64,000 nt of DNA from Anadara kagoshimensis. Its lineage: Eukaryota > Mollusca > Bivalvia > Arcoida > Arcidae. The stretch lies in contig CM037871.1 of NCBI GenBank assembly GCA_021292105.1, positions 57,062,866-57,126,865 on the forward strand. Reading direction: 5' to 3'. Below, piece after piece: positions 11,453-22,700 of this stretch; the stretch's first letter is position 1, and the number at the start of each line of letters is the position of its first letter. A program made the position numbers and the translations under genes. The notes beneath the pieces are model-generated. The model worked only from the letters and a program-made list of their open reading frames with translations, ran no database searches and was not told where the DNA came from.

Positions 11453-11964
11453 TTATGAAGAGATGAAATAGAGAATCAAATGGGAATGAAGAAATTGAAA
11501 GTATCCTTTATAGACAGGTGGCCTTTCTCACAGATTCGAATGTAAATATACCTATTGAACTACTCTTCAGTGCAGACATTTAAAAAGAAAGAAAAGAAAA
11601 CACATACACACACACTTCTATATACGTATTCTCTTAAGATCAAAGTTAATATAGAATGTTCTTATCGTTCATCTTCGATCATTACACGTCAGACACAAAA
11701 TCCTTCAATATAGATCTAAGAGTGAACCAGGAAGAAGCACCCATCAAAATTTCAATATCGAGCAAGTATTGAGTGATAGTATCCTTGTGGGTTACCATAA
11801 CATTGGATTATAAAGTTTAATCTGAATGACTTACGCCGAATAACTTTTGACAGTTTTTCGAAAGAGTAGCCACAGTACATTTTCAAATGTGGAATTAATA
11901 ACAGTCGCTATAGGAACTCACTGTTGGTGATCAAAAGCATCAGACTTACTCCATTGTTAATTAT

Positions 11965-12225
11965 ACCCCCGCTTAAAAAGTGGGGGGTATATAGTGATAG
12001 GGGTGTCCGTCCGTCCTTCCGTTACACCTTAGGGTACCTATCTCTTGTCCGCAACTCCTCCTAAATCCTTCAATTGATTTTCATGAAACTTTCACACAAT
12101 CATTGTGATTAATGTAGATGTGCACCTTCTATTTAAAAAATTTGATCCGATGGATTTTTTTATGTGGGGGAGCGGGGGGTATTTTTGTGAGCTTGTGGCT
12201 CACAGTTTTTCTAGTTCAAATTTTC
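11965..12225 (+). repeat. Interspersed 'tatacccccgc' repeat
   Basis: The segment starts at 'ataccccc' followed by a self-complementary 'gctt...aagtggggggtat'. It contains 'gtccgtccgtcc' and ends in 'gtgagcttgtggctcacag', a short hairpin. I recognise this from bivalve sequence; its class is unknown to me. An unrelated (CT)n tract follows at 12279-12302. Confidence 0.55.
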
Positions 12226-12302
12226 CTGGGAGCATTAGGCACGACTTGATACGAGTTAACAATCATCAATCGTGTGTCTGCTCTCTCTCTCTCTCTCTCT
12301 TT

Positions 12303-13520
12303 CTGTCTTGAATATTGGAAAAAACTTCAGAAAAGTGAGTTTTATTGCATAAATCGATGCATGTGCACCCTCTGAAGCACTGGTTGCACCTCGATCAATC
12401 AGTCGTAGATTCACAAGTTACTTGATATTTATTGATGCAGTTGGAGAAGAGATATACCAGACCTGTCATTCCCCCAGTAATTAATTTATAATAACAAATT
12501 ACAACTGACAGAAGAACTGTTATAGTGATAACGAAATGGCAAATTAGTTCGAACAGATTTATCAAATTGCTCAATAACAGTGCAGTCTTTTGTCGAGCTG
12601 ACATCGTGGTGTAATAGTATATTCAAATCAATAAAATATCACTTTTTATTGACTTAATTGAATAAGGACGTTGAATTATTGGTAGAAACTTCCTTTGGGT
12701 TTCATTTAAAAACAAATAAACAGCTGCTTATTAAGATGGCGGATATTTATGAGCTTCATTTAATCAAACGGTTACGGTATAACTATAGATGTAAAGAAGT
12801 TAAAATATAGAAAAAATCCATTTTTAGCATTAACTGAAGTTTAACTAAAGACTGAAAACAGCATAAAATTAAAATAAAATATTCTGTTAGAGGGCACGGG
12901 GTGGTTATATACAAACGAATGGAGACGTTGAAGACATTTGAGAACCGGATCTCCAACATATCCCATGACTGGCTCGCATTTTAAACTTTCTCTTATTTTA
13001 ACATTATCTTTCTATTCTTTCTTTTCTTTTCTATCTTCTTCTTCTTTTCTTACTAACTTTCCTGGACGTGGACGCACACTGGTGATAAGCTTTGTTGACG
13101 AAGGAAACCAGTATGGTTGGCAAATGGCAAATGAATGTCCTTACCGACATCTCTAATGTCAACAGACGGGTGATGAAAAGTTAAGTTGATGGTTAAAATC
13201 ATTAATTTTCAAACCATTGGATACAAAAATTATGCGTTCAGTCTTTTCGACACCCGTATCATTAATTTGGCGAGTGGTCACTGTGCTATATTGTCAGCAT
13301 TTGTGTAATCTCGTAAGCTATAGCATAATGTCAGTGTTGAAGTTAATAAGGAGAGATAACTCGGACGCTCTCAGTAAAAAAAGTAAGACGAATCCAATAT
13401 GAAAATTAAATAGAATACCACTAACAATATTGTTCAATGAATTTAAGATAACCAAATCTTAAAGGGACATAATCGATGAGACCTTAGACTGATAATTTAC
13501 AACGTATCTAGTACTGGTAC
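12303..13520. other. Upstream region of the LigB-like gene
   Basis: No exon seen. It contains pyrimidine-rich runs near 13010-13060 and precedes the gene starting at 13633. No TATA or initiator could be assigned with confidence. Confidence 0.35.
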
Positions 13521-13521
13521 C

Positions 13522-13574
13522 CTCCCTTTGATTGTTCCCGGAAAAAACTCGCACAATACAACAATCAAAGGGAG
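13522..13574. promoter_or_regulatory. Hairpin in the 5' leader of the LigB-like gene
   Basis: A perfect 15-base inverted repeat, 'ctccctttgattgtt' at 13522-13536 and its complement at 13560-13574, sits about 60 bp upstream of the chosen ATG. In an mRNA it would form a stable stem. It may instead be a small MITE remnant. Confidence 0.4.
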
Positions 13575-13632
13575 AGAATCAGTACTTATAATTCTCTTTC
13601 ATTGCCTCTTCAATGTTAGGAGGTTTTGGAAA

Positions 13633-16600
13633 ATGAAAGCGATTTCCTTGTTTCACTTTGTCTTGTGTATGAACTACATCGCCATATCTTATGCGTGGAT
13701 CCAAAATGTGTATATTTTACCACATGGCGGGATTGCTCTAGACCCCAACAACTTTAATACTACAAATCAAACGGTTAAAGAAGAGGCATTGAAGTTAAAC
13801 AAAGCGTGCAAGCTGGTCGGTCACAACATAGCTGATACAGGCCCAGATATTGTGTTACTGAGTACCCCACATGGAGTAGCTGATTTAAACAATTTTGCGT
13901 TTTATTTGAATCCCACCGGAGAAGGTGAAGCCGACACTGACAACTGTAAATGTCCGCCATGTTGTTATATTTACAATCACATTGTTTTTGCTTAAATGCA
14001 GTGTTTGACCTCGATTCTACTTCATGACTCGATGCAGTTGAATGGAGCACGCGAGCAGGGAATTGTACCATTTAATGACGTCACTGATACTAGTACGTCA
14101 TTAGTTGCCGTGACGCTGCTTTGGTACCGTGATGTCAGCCTTTGTCGGAACATTGTGGGCGTGGCCGGCGATACGTCAATGATGCCGACAGTTGGAACAG
14201 TCAATTTTTAACGAGGTAGTTATAGTTGTTTTTCTTTTATGAAAAGTGTTAAAATGTCAGTTTATATTTTTTGTTTATTTGAAAAAGTTACAAATGATTG
14301 TAAATATAAGGAATGACATTTACTTTGACTGTACTGCATGGAGTTATGCAGTAGAATGGACTGTCTCAAATAACCATGAAAGCCTTCGGCTTTCATTTAA
14401 TTTGAGACAGTCCATTCTACTGCATAACTCCATGCAGTACAGTCAAAGTAAATGTCATTCCTTAAATAGAGTAAATGTTACTTTAGACTGTCAGATCGCC
14501 AAAGACATTGTAGAAAAATTAGGAAAGGACAAAAATATCACTGGTTTTAGTGGGTTTGGACCGCCGTGCCAAAGTGATGTGTCTTTTCCATTAAGGTATG
14601 AGATATTTTAGATTATCACACAAACGCACGCGAATCTCTCTTTAAGATTGAATTTCCAAAGGAATAAATACGTCAAAGTCATATCGAGAGGTCACCAACT
14701 ATAGGTGAACTGGCATAATTTTGTTTTACCATGTCATTGCATTCAATGTACAGGGAGGGTTCTACAACTTACTACGCCTGCCGTGACACGAGTCTTCGGT
14801 TTTTAAGGAGTCTTCCGAAGGACCCCGTGACTTTCAATTCTAATTACCGAGCGCTTAGCGAAAGAACATTCATAACCGATTTTTAAGTTTTGCTCAGAAC
14901 CCCTACCTTCCACATACATAGCGATCACTCCATGAGATACCGTGGTGATCTCTTAGAATACTGGTTATAAAAAAGACACTTGGAAGGCCATCAGTAGTCT
15001 GTGCATTGTTTTAAAGGCATAGAAAGTCTGTAAAATTTATAAAATTTATTTACATTATAACATTAGCTAATTGCAATTGTTTCTCAATTTTGTGTTTTCA
15101 GATGGGGAGAGGTCATACCATTGCAGTTTATTCCAAATCTTGAAAATATAAAAGTAATAATTTTGTCCCAGCCGAGTAGAAGATACACTGATGACGTGAA
15201 GATGATTCCTGAACTTTTAGATTTAGGTTAGATAAACACCTAACCATGTACCTTAATATTACGGTGATTTTACGGTTATAGCTTTATTGAATTTTATGTT
15301 TCAGTCAAGAATATTTCACTTATATCGAGACGTCACCAGCTATATGTGAAATGGCGCTTTTTTTCTTCCACACCTCAGTCATTCCAAAGTAATCGTAACG
15401 CTTTCAATTATATGTTGCAGTGGTTATTTTGGAGCAAAGGTGCATTTTCTCACTGTTTTCCATGTGTTTTCGATCTGTCGCAAATTGGATTATAAAAGAG
15501 ATAAACTTAATTAACGTTGGTAATTGATTTTCCTATCCGTGGGAACAGTTTGTGACGTTTGAGCATATGTCGCAATAGCTAAAGCTCGTTCTGGACAGAT
15601 AAATATTCGTCCTCGTATGAAATATCTCTGTCTTGCACTGTTACCGGTGTAAGATTATATTTATCTCCGCTCGGAACAATGTGCAAGAAGTGTACTTTAT
15701 CTTAAGGTTTCTTACTTAGCAGACGGGTTTCTTACTAAGCAGACGGGTTTCTTACTAAGCAGACGGGGTTCTTACTAAGCAGACGGGGTTCTTACTAAGC
15801 AGACGGGGTTCTTACTAAGCAGACGGGGTTCTTACTAAGCAGACAGTAACTTTTATTTTTAAAGCAATTTTGGTTGGTGAAATAACAGTAACTACTTATT
15901 TTCAAGTCTTGGTCACAACCTGCTTCATATGCTACATACTCTTACTTTATTGAAGGTTTTGGGGCTACACACTTGATGAACTTCTCCAATAAACCAAAAG
16001 GTTTACGTTTTTATCCTTAAGACTGTTTTGATTAAAATATCTTATGGATTTTCTAAATGATTTTCAGGGAAAGAATTATTCCATTATTTTGATAATTTGA
16101 GTAAAAAGGTTTCCGTGATTATAAGTGCTGACTTGGCGCACACACACGATCCCAATGGACCATACGGGTTCTCAACAGCAGCGGAACCATTTGATCAGGT
16201 AAAATATTTATTACTTAATTTGGCATAAAGTAACACTTTATTGTCATAAAATACCAAGTGTTCAAAGAGAAATTTCATGCACATGTATAAAATGCCTAGG
16301 TTTCATTTTTGCTGAATTTGAAATAACTATTAGGATACATATGCTATAAGTTTAATATCTCCTCTTATCAGAAGACTGGTTATGCTGATAGAATTTGAAG
16401 TTAACATTAAGAATCTTCATTCAAGTTTTTAGCTCACCTGAGCCAAAGGCTCAGATGAGCTATTGCAATCTATCACCGTCCGTCGTCCGTCGTGTGTAAA
16501 CTTTACATTTTAATCTTCTCCAAAACTACCGGACCAAATTTGATGAAACTTGGTGATTATCATGCCTGGGTAACAGCCTTTCAAAATTGTGTTCGGGGTT

Positions 16601-17905
16601 TGGCCACGCCCAACAAGATGGCCGCCGTTACTAAAAATATCAAAAAGACCAAAAATATCTTCTTCTCTAGAACCAGAAGGTGCAGGCAAATTTTGATTGG
16701 ATATTTGGATTCAGCATACCAGGGAACATTAAAATTGTGTTTTTCATGAAAATTCAACTAAAAATAGGTTACGCGTTTTTTGCATAAAATTATGTAATTT
16801 TGAAAATGAGACATTTATTGTTATAACTCAATAACGGCTGAAGATAATTGTATGGAGTTTTCACTGTTGATCTTGTCTTGCTATTTTCTTCCAAAAGATG
16901 TCAAGGTCAAAGATCAAGGTCATGTCCCTGTTTTTGACCTTTGATAAAAAATGCTATTTTTTAAACATTTCAGGTGATAATAGCATGGGATTTTCAGTTA
17001 ATTGTAGGTATTGGCATGACGATCATTTTGATACATAGATCAAGGTCATGGGTTCAAAGGTCAAGGTCAAAGATGAAAAACTATTTCCGTTATAGTTGAT
17101 TATCTGCAAAACTATTAACTTTTTGTATCTAGGCATACATATTAGAATATTGTAGGTAATGGCACAATGGTCATTTTGATATATTAATAAAGGTCATGGG
17201 TTCAAAGGTCAAGGTCACAGATGCAAGCAAGTACTGAAATGGTTGATTATCTCAAAAACCATAACTTCCTTGTTTAGGCATATATATTGGAATATTGTAG
17301 GTATTGGTCTAATGATAATTTTGATATATGAATAAAGGTCTTGAGTTCAAAGGTCAAGGTCACAGGAGCAAATTAATACTGAATTGGTTGATTATCTTGA
17401 AAACTATAAATATTTTGTATAGGCATGTATGCTAGAATATTGTAGGTATTGGCCTAATGATCATTTTGATTTATGAATGAGGGTTATGGGTTCAAAGGTC
17501 AAGGTCACAGGTGAGCGTTAAGGCCCATGGGCCTCTTGTTTAATTTGTGAAAATTTGAAAGGGGCAAGTCTTTACTTTTTGAAAATGATTATCTGATCTT
17601 ATATATAGCTATTTCCTTGCACTACCAAGGCTAGTAATAATGATTAATTCTGTTGATTACAGGCGTGTGGTAGTTGGGCTGAAACATTAAATCCAGACAG
17701 TTTACTATTGACAGCAAAACAGTATGTTGATAAAGCTTTGTCATGCGGATACACGGGGTTAGTGATGTTACACGGTATGCTAAGTGAAGCAGGTTTGTCG
17801 TCATGGTCATCACAATTATATGCAAATTATCATCCAAGTTATTATGGAATGATGGTAGCATCTGTAAGGAGAAAGCAAAACCTGAAGCTTCATGACGACT
17901 TTTAG
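13633..17905 (+). CDS. LigB-type class III extradiol dioxygenase-like protein
   Basis: Five exons, all in phase: 13633-13963, 14472-14595, 15102-15226, 16068-16198 and 17663-17905, giving 317 residues. Later junctions have good GT..AG sites (AAG|GTATGA, TTTTCAG, CAG|GTAAAA, TTACAG). The chosen ATG begins a likely signal peptide (MKAISLFHFVLCMNYIAISYA); an in-frame ATG lies 35 codons upstream. Motifs of the LigB/MEMO fold are NVYILPHGG, LLSTPHG, CKCPPC, FGPPC, PLRWGEVIPL, ILSQPSRRYT, SADLAHTHDPNGPYG, GLVMLHG and ANYHPSYYGMM. The first, second and DLAH histidines are the expected metal ligands of the fold. It resembles animal proteins named after bacterial TTE1956; the substrate is unknown. The exon 1 donor and exon 2 acceptor are less certain because a MITE abuts the acceptor. 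Introns hold SINE copies, a 20-bp minisatellite and a 1.1 kb repeat. A likely poly(A) signal is at 18296-18301. Confidence 0.8.
14303..14468. mobile_element. Palindromic MITE next to a splice acceptor
   Basis: A near-perfect palindrome (arms 14307-14384 and 14388-14464, 3-base loop) is flanked by AATA on both sides (14303-14306, 14465-14468), consistent with a 4-bp target duplication. The proposed acceptor AG of LigB exon 2 lies at 14470-14471, immediately beyond the element. The element therefore supplies the sequence just upstream of the splice site. Confidence 0.75.
14671..14955 (-). mobile_element. tRNA-derived SINE in LigB intron 2
   Basis: On the minus strand, a degraded tRNA-like head (near 14890-14955) leads to the family body with 'gaaagtcacggggtcc' and a tail ending 'atatgactttgacg'. 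Same family as 11116-11452, more diverged. Confidence 0.65.
15303..15370 (-). mobile_element. SINE 3' fragment in LigB intron 3
   Basis: Only the family tail is present, read on the minus strand ('gacgtctcgatataagtgaa'). The head and body are absent, as expected for a 5'-truncated insertion. Confidence 0.6.
15700..15845 (+). repeat. 20-bp minisatellite, about 7 copies
   Basis: Tandem 'cttactaagcagacgggttt' units; later copies have 'ggggtt' in place of 'gggttt'. It lies within intron 3 of the LigB-like gene. Confidence 0.9.
16431..17541 (-). mobile_element. 'caagaggccc' element with 147-bp internal repeats
   Basis: Read on the minus strand it starts at 'aacaagaggcccatgggcc' (17541) and ends in the hairpin 'agctcatctgagcc' / 'ggctcaggtgagct' followed by A residues (16431). 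The interior holds about four tandem ~145-148 bp units (starting near 17044, 17192, 17337 and 17482), each with 'ggttcaaaggtcaaggtcac'. It lies in intron 4 of the LigB-like gene. Class unknown: a 3' hairpin is Helitron-like, but I could not verify Helitron ends. Confidence 0.65.
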
Positions 17906-18389
17906 GCGCCGGTTTAACATCTTTATAGCGGTACACATCACCGAAAGCAAAATTGATGCACATGAACAAAATGTAACTCCAAGAGTTTGTCACTTTGTTT
18001 TTTGTGAAACAGATTATTGAATAACCAGGTGTTCACTGAAAAGGCACTTGTCTATTGCAGCAACCATACCATCGAGTGTTTAACTATTACTACTATGCAA
18101 AAGACCATACTTTTTATAAAGGCCACATTCTAAGTACGTGTATGCTTATGTAAAAGAAAATAACCATGCATAGTTGGAGCATTGTTACCTTAAACATATT
18201 TTTAACATTACACCAGCACAATTTTCTCATCAAAAATACCAACACTGGTAACCAGGTTAAAGTGCAAAGTTAAAGTGAATATTTAAAGAATTGAAAATAA
18301 AACAGAAACATAAGTCCATGTTCAGATCACGATCCCAAAAGCAAAGTAACAACTTTCTATATGTACTTTCTAAGTTTATCACTTGAATT

Positions 18390-18640
18390 TCCGATAGGAA
18401 GTGAGACTGGGTGCCCCGGAAGGTAAGGCTACATTCGCCATATCACTTGTAAAATCAAAAGTGAAGGGAATAGGAAACCATTGGGCGTGAAATATATTCA
18501 TGAAAATTTTGGATAGAGAGGTCATACTTATCAACAATGTTGTGATAATGGCCTAAAACTGAAGACCTTGATAATCCTAGGCTTGCAATTATCTATTCAA
18601 CAAATTCTTTATAAGCAACCTGTTTCGTTTTACAAAGTTC
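18390..18640 (-). mobile_element. Reverse-transcriptase element relic (3' end)
   Basis: The minus-strand translation shows the same 'LGHYHNIVDKYD' type block that ends the relic at 5225-6240. It is an old, broken fragment, the first of a cluster between 18.4 and 22.3 kb that lies in or beyond the 3' part of the gene at 19735-24763. Confidence 0.5.
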
Positions 18641-18928
18641 ACATCTAACATATTTTGTGTTGTTTTCGGTTGCGTCTACTCGTCATCAGGCTAATTCAGG
18701 GATTGTTCAATATTACCATTGAATTGGTACTTTTGTGTAAATTTTGGCATACATAGTTTTCCACTTATAAGATAAATTCAAAATACATCTAACATATTTT
18801 GTGTTGTTTTCGGTTGCGTCTACTCGTCATCAGGCTAATTCAGGGATTGTTCAATATTACCATTGAATTGGTACTTTTGTGTAAATTTTGGCATACATAG
18901 TTTTCCACTTATAAGATAAATTCAAAAT
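18641..18928 (+). repeat. Recent 144-bp tandem duplication
   Basis: The 144 bases starting at 18641 ('acatctaacatattttgtg') recur at 18785 with no difference that I can see. The duplication is either very recent or an assembly artefact. Confidence 0.85.
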
Positions 18929-19734
18929 AACTATGATTTATAGAGCTGTCTCCTAGATGATTTTACCTTTGTTGTCTCGTGTGCTTGTTTTTAGTGTTGT
19001 TTCCTGTTCTTGACCGAGTGACCATGAGTTTTTCAGCTGCAAAATAATTGCTGTATTTTATTGAAAACAAGAGCAGTCTTCTCAAATGCATATAGTTGCA
19101 ATTCATTGTTGGTATATCAAAATATGAGTTCTTGCATACTGCAGATATATTACCCAAATATGAAAACAGTTCTTATAATGAAAACAATCTATCTATTACT
19201 GCAAACAAACAATTTATTTAACACATTATTCAGATGCACATATCAAATTAATAGCACCTTAATAACCAAACATTTAAAATGGAATTCTACATACATGTAT
19301 TTTGTTTTGTGAAAATTACCCGTAAATGTGTACTAGTATATGCTCAACTTTCTTCAAATTCTACACAACAATAAAATCGCTTTTAGAGCTGCAATTGCCT
19401 CATAAAATAATAAAATAAACTTAAAATTGTATTTAATTAAAGTAGTTTTTTAGTATTAAGTTTGCATAAGCATGTTAAAAGTAATCGCACCTGTTATTGC
19501 AATAGAAGATTAACTGTTACACCAGTCAATTATATACAAGGTGTAAGGCAATTCAATTAAAACCAATCCAATTGTAGCACTATTAACATTTTTCATTAAT
19601 GAAATTAACATTACATCACCGACTAGTTATTCACTCTATCTAACTGTTCAAACATTTGTTCCAAACTCCTTTCAATTTAAGTAATAAGGCTTGATATTTA
19701 TTTTATTGTGCATTTAAATATGGTTTCTTAAATC

Positions 19735-22700
19735 TTAATCGTCCAATATAATAATTGAAAAATCATTGTCTTCAGAAACAGTCACTGGTTTGTCTCCATT
19801 CGTTGCACCATTATCTGGAAGTAAATAAAAGAAAATATCTCAAATAAATCAAAAGCATAATTTTTATTTTTACAATACAAACATCTATAGTCAAAGAACA
19901 TTGACCTGTCCGCTTGACCTTTTATAAGGAATATTCATATAGGAGGATCCAGCAAATATATGGGTAGTGTTAGGATTTGCAGTTAATGCACACATATTGC
20001 AGATAAAAGTACTAGTGTTTCTCATTACACTCGCTAAACATGCATGCACAACTCCATAGTAAATGTGTAAAGATCAAGTGGACTGTTGACAGGTCAATGT
20101 TGTTTGCCTATATACTCGTTTATATTAGCAATGTGCAATAGTTTTATAACAAGTGGAGAGATTGTTAGCCCTGTTCTAATACCACATCGCTCAATGATAA
20201 CTGGCCATGATTTTGTCATAAATCGGGTGCATGTCCACAGAGGTAAGAAACAACAACCTCCTTGGATAGGCAAACAACAACGACATGTTCGTTTGACCCT
20301 TCATTAAGAATTTTCATAAATGAAGGTCCACCCAATACATGGATAATATTACGATTAGCAGGTACATGTAATTGTAAAACTAGTGTATACACAAGACACT
20401 TGATTAGTGTTCTCATTATGTAGACAAACAAACACATGTGTTCCCTATATATAAATGAATTGGCTCGTGGTAAATATTTAAATTAAAGGTCAAGCGGACA
20501 CGTCAATGTTGTTTATCTATATGTATAGATATTTTCAAAATCATTCAGTTTTATTTTAACGTGGAGGTAAAAAAAACTAAAATCAACATTTGTTGATGAC
20601 ATCGTATATGCAAAACACCTCTCTAGCTACCTACATCCGCAACGTATGGAATGGAAGAAACATGAAACATACGTACTCTTATCTATCCAGGATAGTTTAA
20701 GGTAGACACTTATCAACAATATTGTGTCAGTGGTCCTTGATAAGCATAGGTTTGCAATTACCCTAACCCAATTCATTTGCAAGCATCTTGCTTCTTTGCC
20801 GTATAAAGGTCCCGCAGGGCGAACAAACTCTACCATCGCGTATTGACTGTGCAACACATACACCATAATCGGGTGTTTTGTGGCATAGAAAAGGAAAGTA
20901 GGTGATAGAAAAACTTAAAGTCATAATGTTTGTCATACAGTCTTAAATGTAATCTTTCGTGGGTGTCATAAGCGTGGTTCAAGTAGGAACAAAAACATGA
21001 AGAAACAGTCGCATTTTTCTCAAGCTCACCAAGGAAAGGAGGCATTTATATACATGTAATATGTTATCCATAGTTAAGATTATAAAGAGATAGAACATCA
21101 TCTATATATCTGTATGTAGTGTTAATAAAAAACAAACACGTCAATCCATGTCCAAATCGCAATCCTAAAGAATAAACTTTGAAACTGGTAAATAAAGTTA
21201 AACATGTGAATTTCTACCAGGAAAGAGATTCCGGATGCTCAAGGACAAACACCTGCTGTTAACCTAGTTACATCCGCCACACATGTAAGAATCAAAACTG
21301 ACAATGGAAGAAACATGGAAATATGGAACGTCAAATAACATCAATGGTAATTTTGAATACGAAGACATCATTATTATCAACAATACTGTGATAACGGCCA
21401 AAAATAATTTAGCCAGTCCTCTCTCCAGATTTAATAAGGTTCTTTAGAAATTCTGCTTAGTCTGAATCATTAGTTCACCGTTAGTGCCCATTAGTATACT
21501 GCTTGTTTGTTGGAAAGTTATACTGCTAAACACAACACATATAAAAAACTCTGAATGTTTTGTTGATGGTATCTTCAATATATTTGTGTGTTCGAATCAT
21601 ATGGTCCATATAGACACCACTTGACCGTGTAAGTCAATATCAAACACTATGTCCAAATCACAATCCAAAAATCAAACATACGAATTCATGTCCAAATCAC
21701 AATATCGAAATCAAACACAAACATACTAACCCATACACGTCAAAATCACAATCCCAAAGTCAGCCATAAATATACAAAGTTACCAACCCATGTCCAAATC
21801 GCAATCACAATGTCAAATGCACACATACCAATCCATGTGTAAATCACAACCGCAAAGTCAAACACAAACATACCAAATCAACATGTCCAAATCACAATCC
21901 CAAAGTCAAACACAAACATAACAATCCATGTCAAAAGCACAATCCCAAAGTCAAACACATACATACCAACCCATAAATGTCAAAATCACAATCCGAAAGT
22001 CAAACACAATTATACAAACCCCATGTCGAAATCACAATACCGAAGCCAAATACAAACATATAGGGATTTGTCCAAATCACAATTCTGAAGTCAAACACAA
22101 ACATAGCAATCTATGTCCAAATCACAATCCCAATGCATGGTAAAACTTTGAAACTGACAAACAAAACTGTGACCTTCTATAAGGTATATGAGGCCAGTGC
22201 TCCGAAGGGTAAACACCTTCTGTTTAGCTAGCAACAACCGTCAAGAAGGTGAATATTTTTGTAAAATCTAATATCAAACAAACATCAACTTTCAAACTAT
22301 TTTTAAACTATACCTTTAACTTGGTTACTTTTCATGCTTCTTTTACTTGGTGGTAAATCTGGTGGAGAATCAGCTTTCCGTTTATTATTTGGCTTTGTCA
22401 TTAAATGTCTATTGGGGGTAATTTGTTGATTCTGATCACTGTTACTTTTAAAAACGTAGGACAGTTGGGGATAAAACTTATCTAAGTCATCAGCATTCAT
22501 TAATTTATTACACTTCAAGGCAGTCACATGTAAACTATAGTATTGTATAAATGCTTTTTCTTCTTGGTCCGTACAGGAATACACAGTGATCCTAAAAACG
22601 TTTTTCAGTGTAAAAAGAAACTCATTCACAGAACATCCATTGAAGTAAAGTCTACATATAACTTCAACCAAACAAAACTTTCCTTTTGGTTGACCGTTTA

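Noticed and set aside
13775-14204. Minus-strand frames over LigB exon 1
   Set aside because: Shadows of a plus-strand exon with clear family motifs.
21640-22140. CRISPR-like direct repeats
   Set aside because: Units are contiguous and degenerate without unique spacers, in a eukaryotic genome; this is a satellite.
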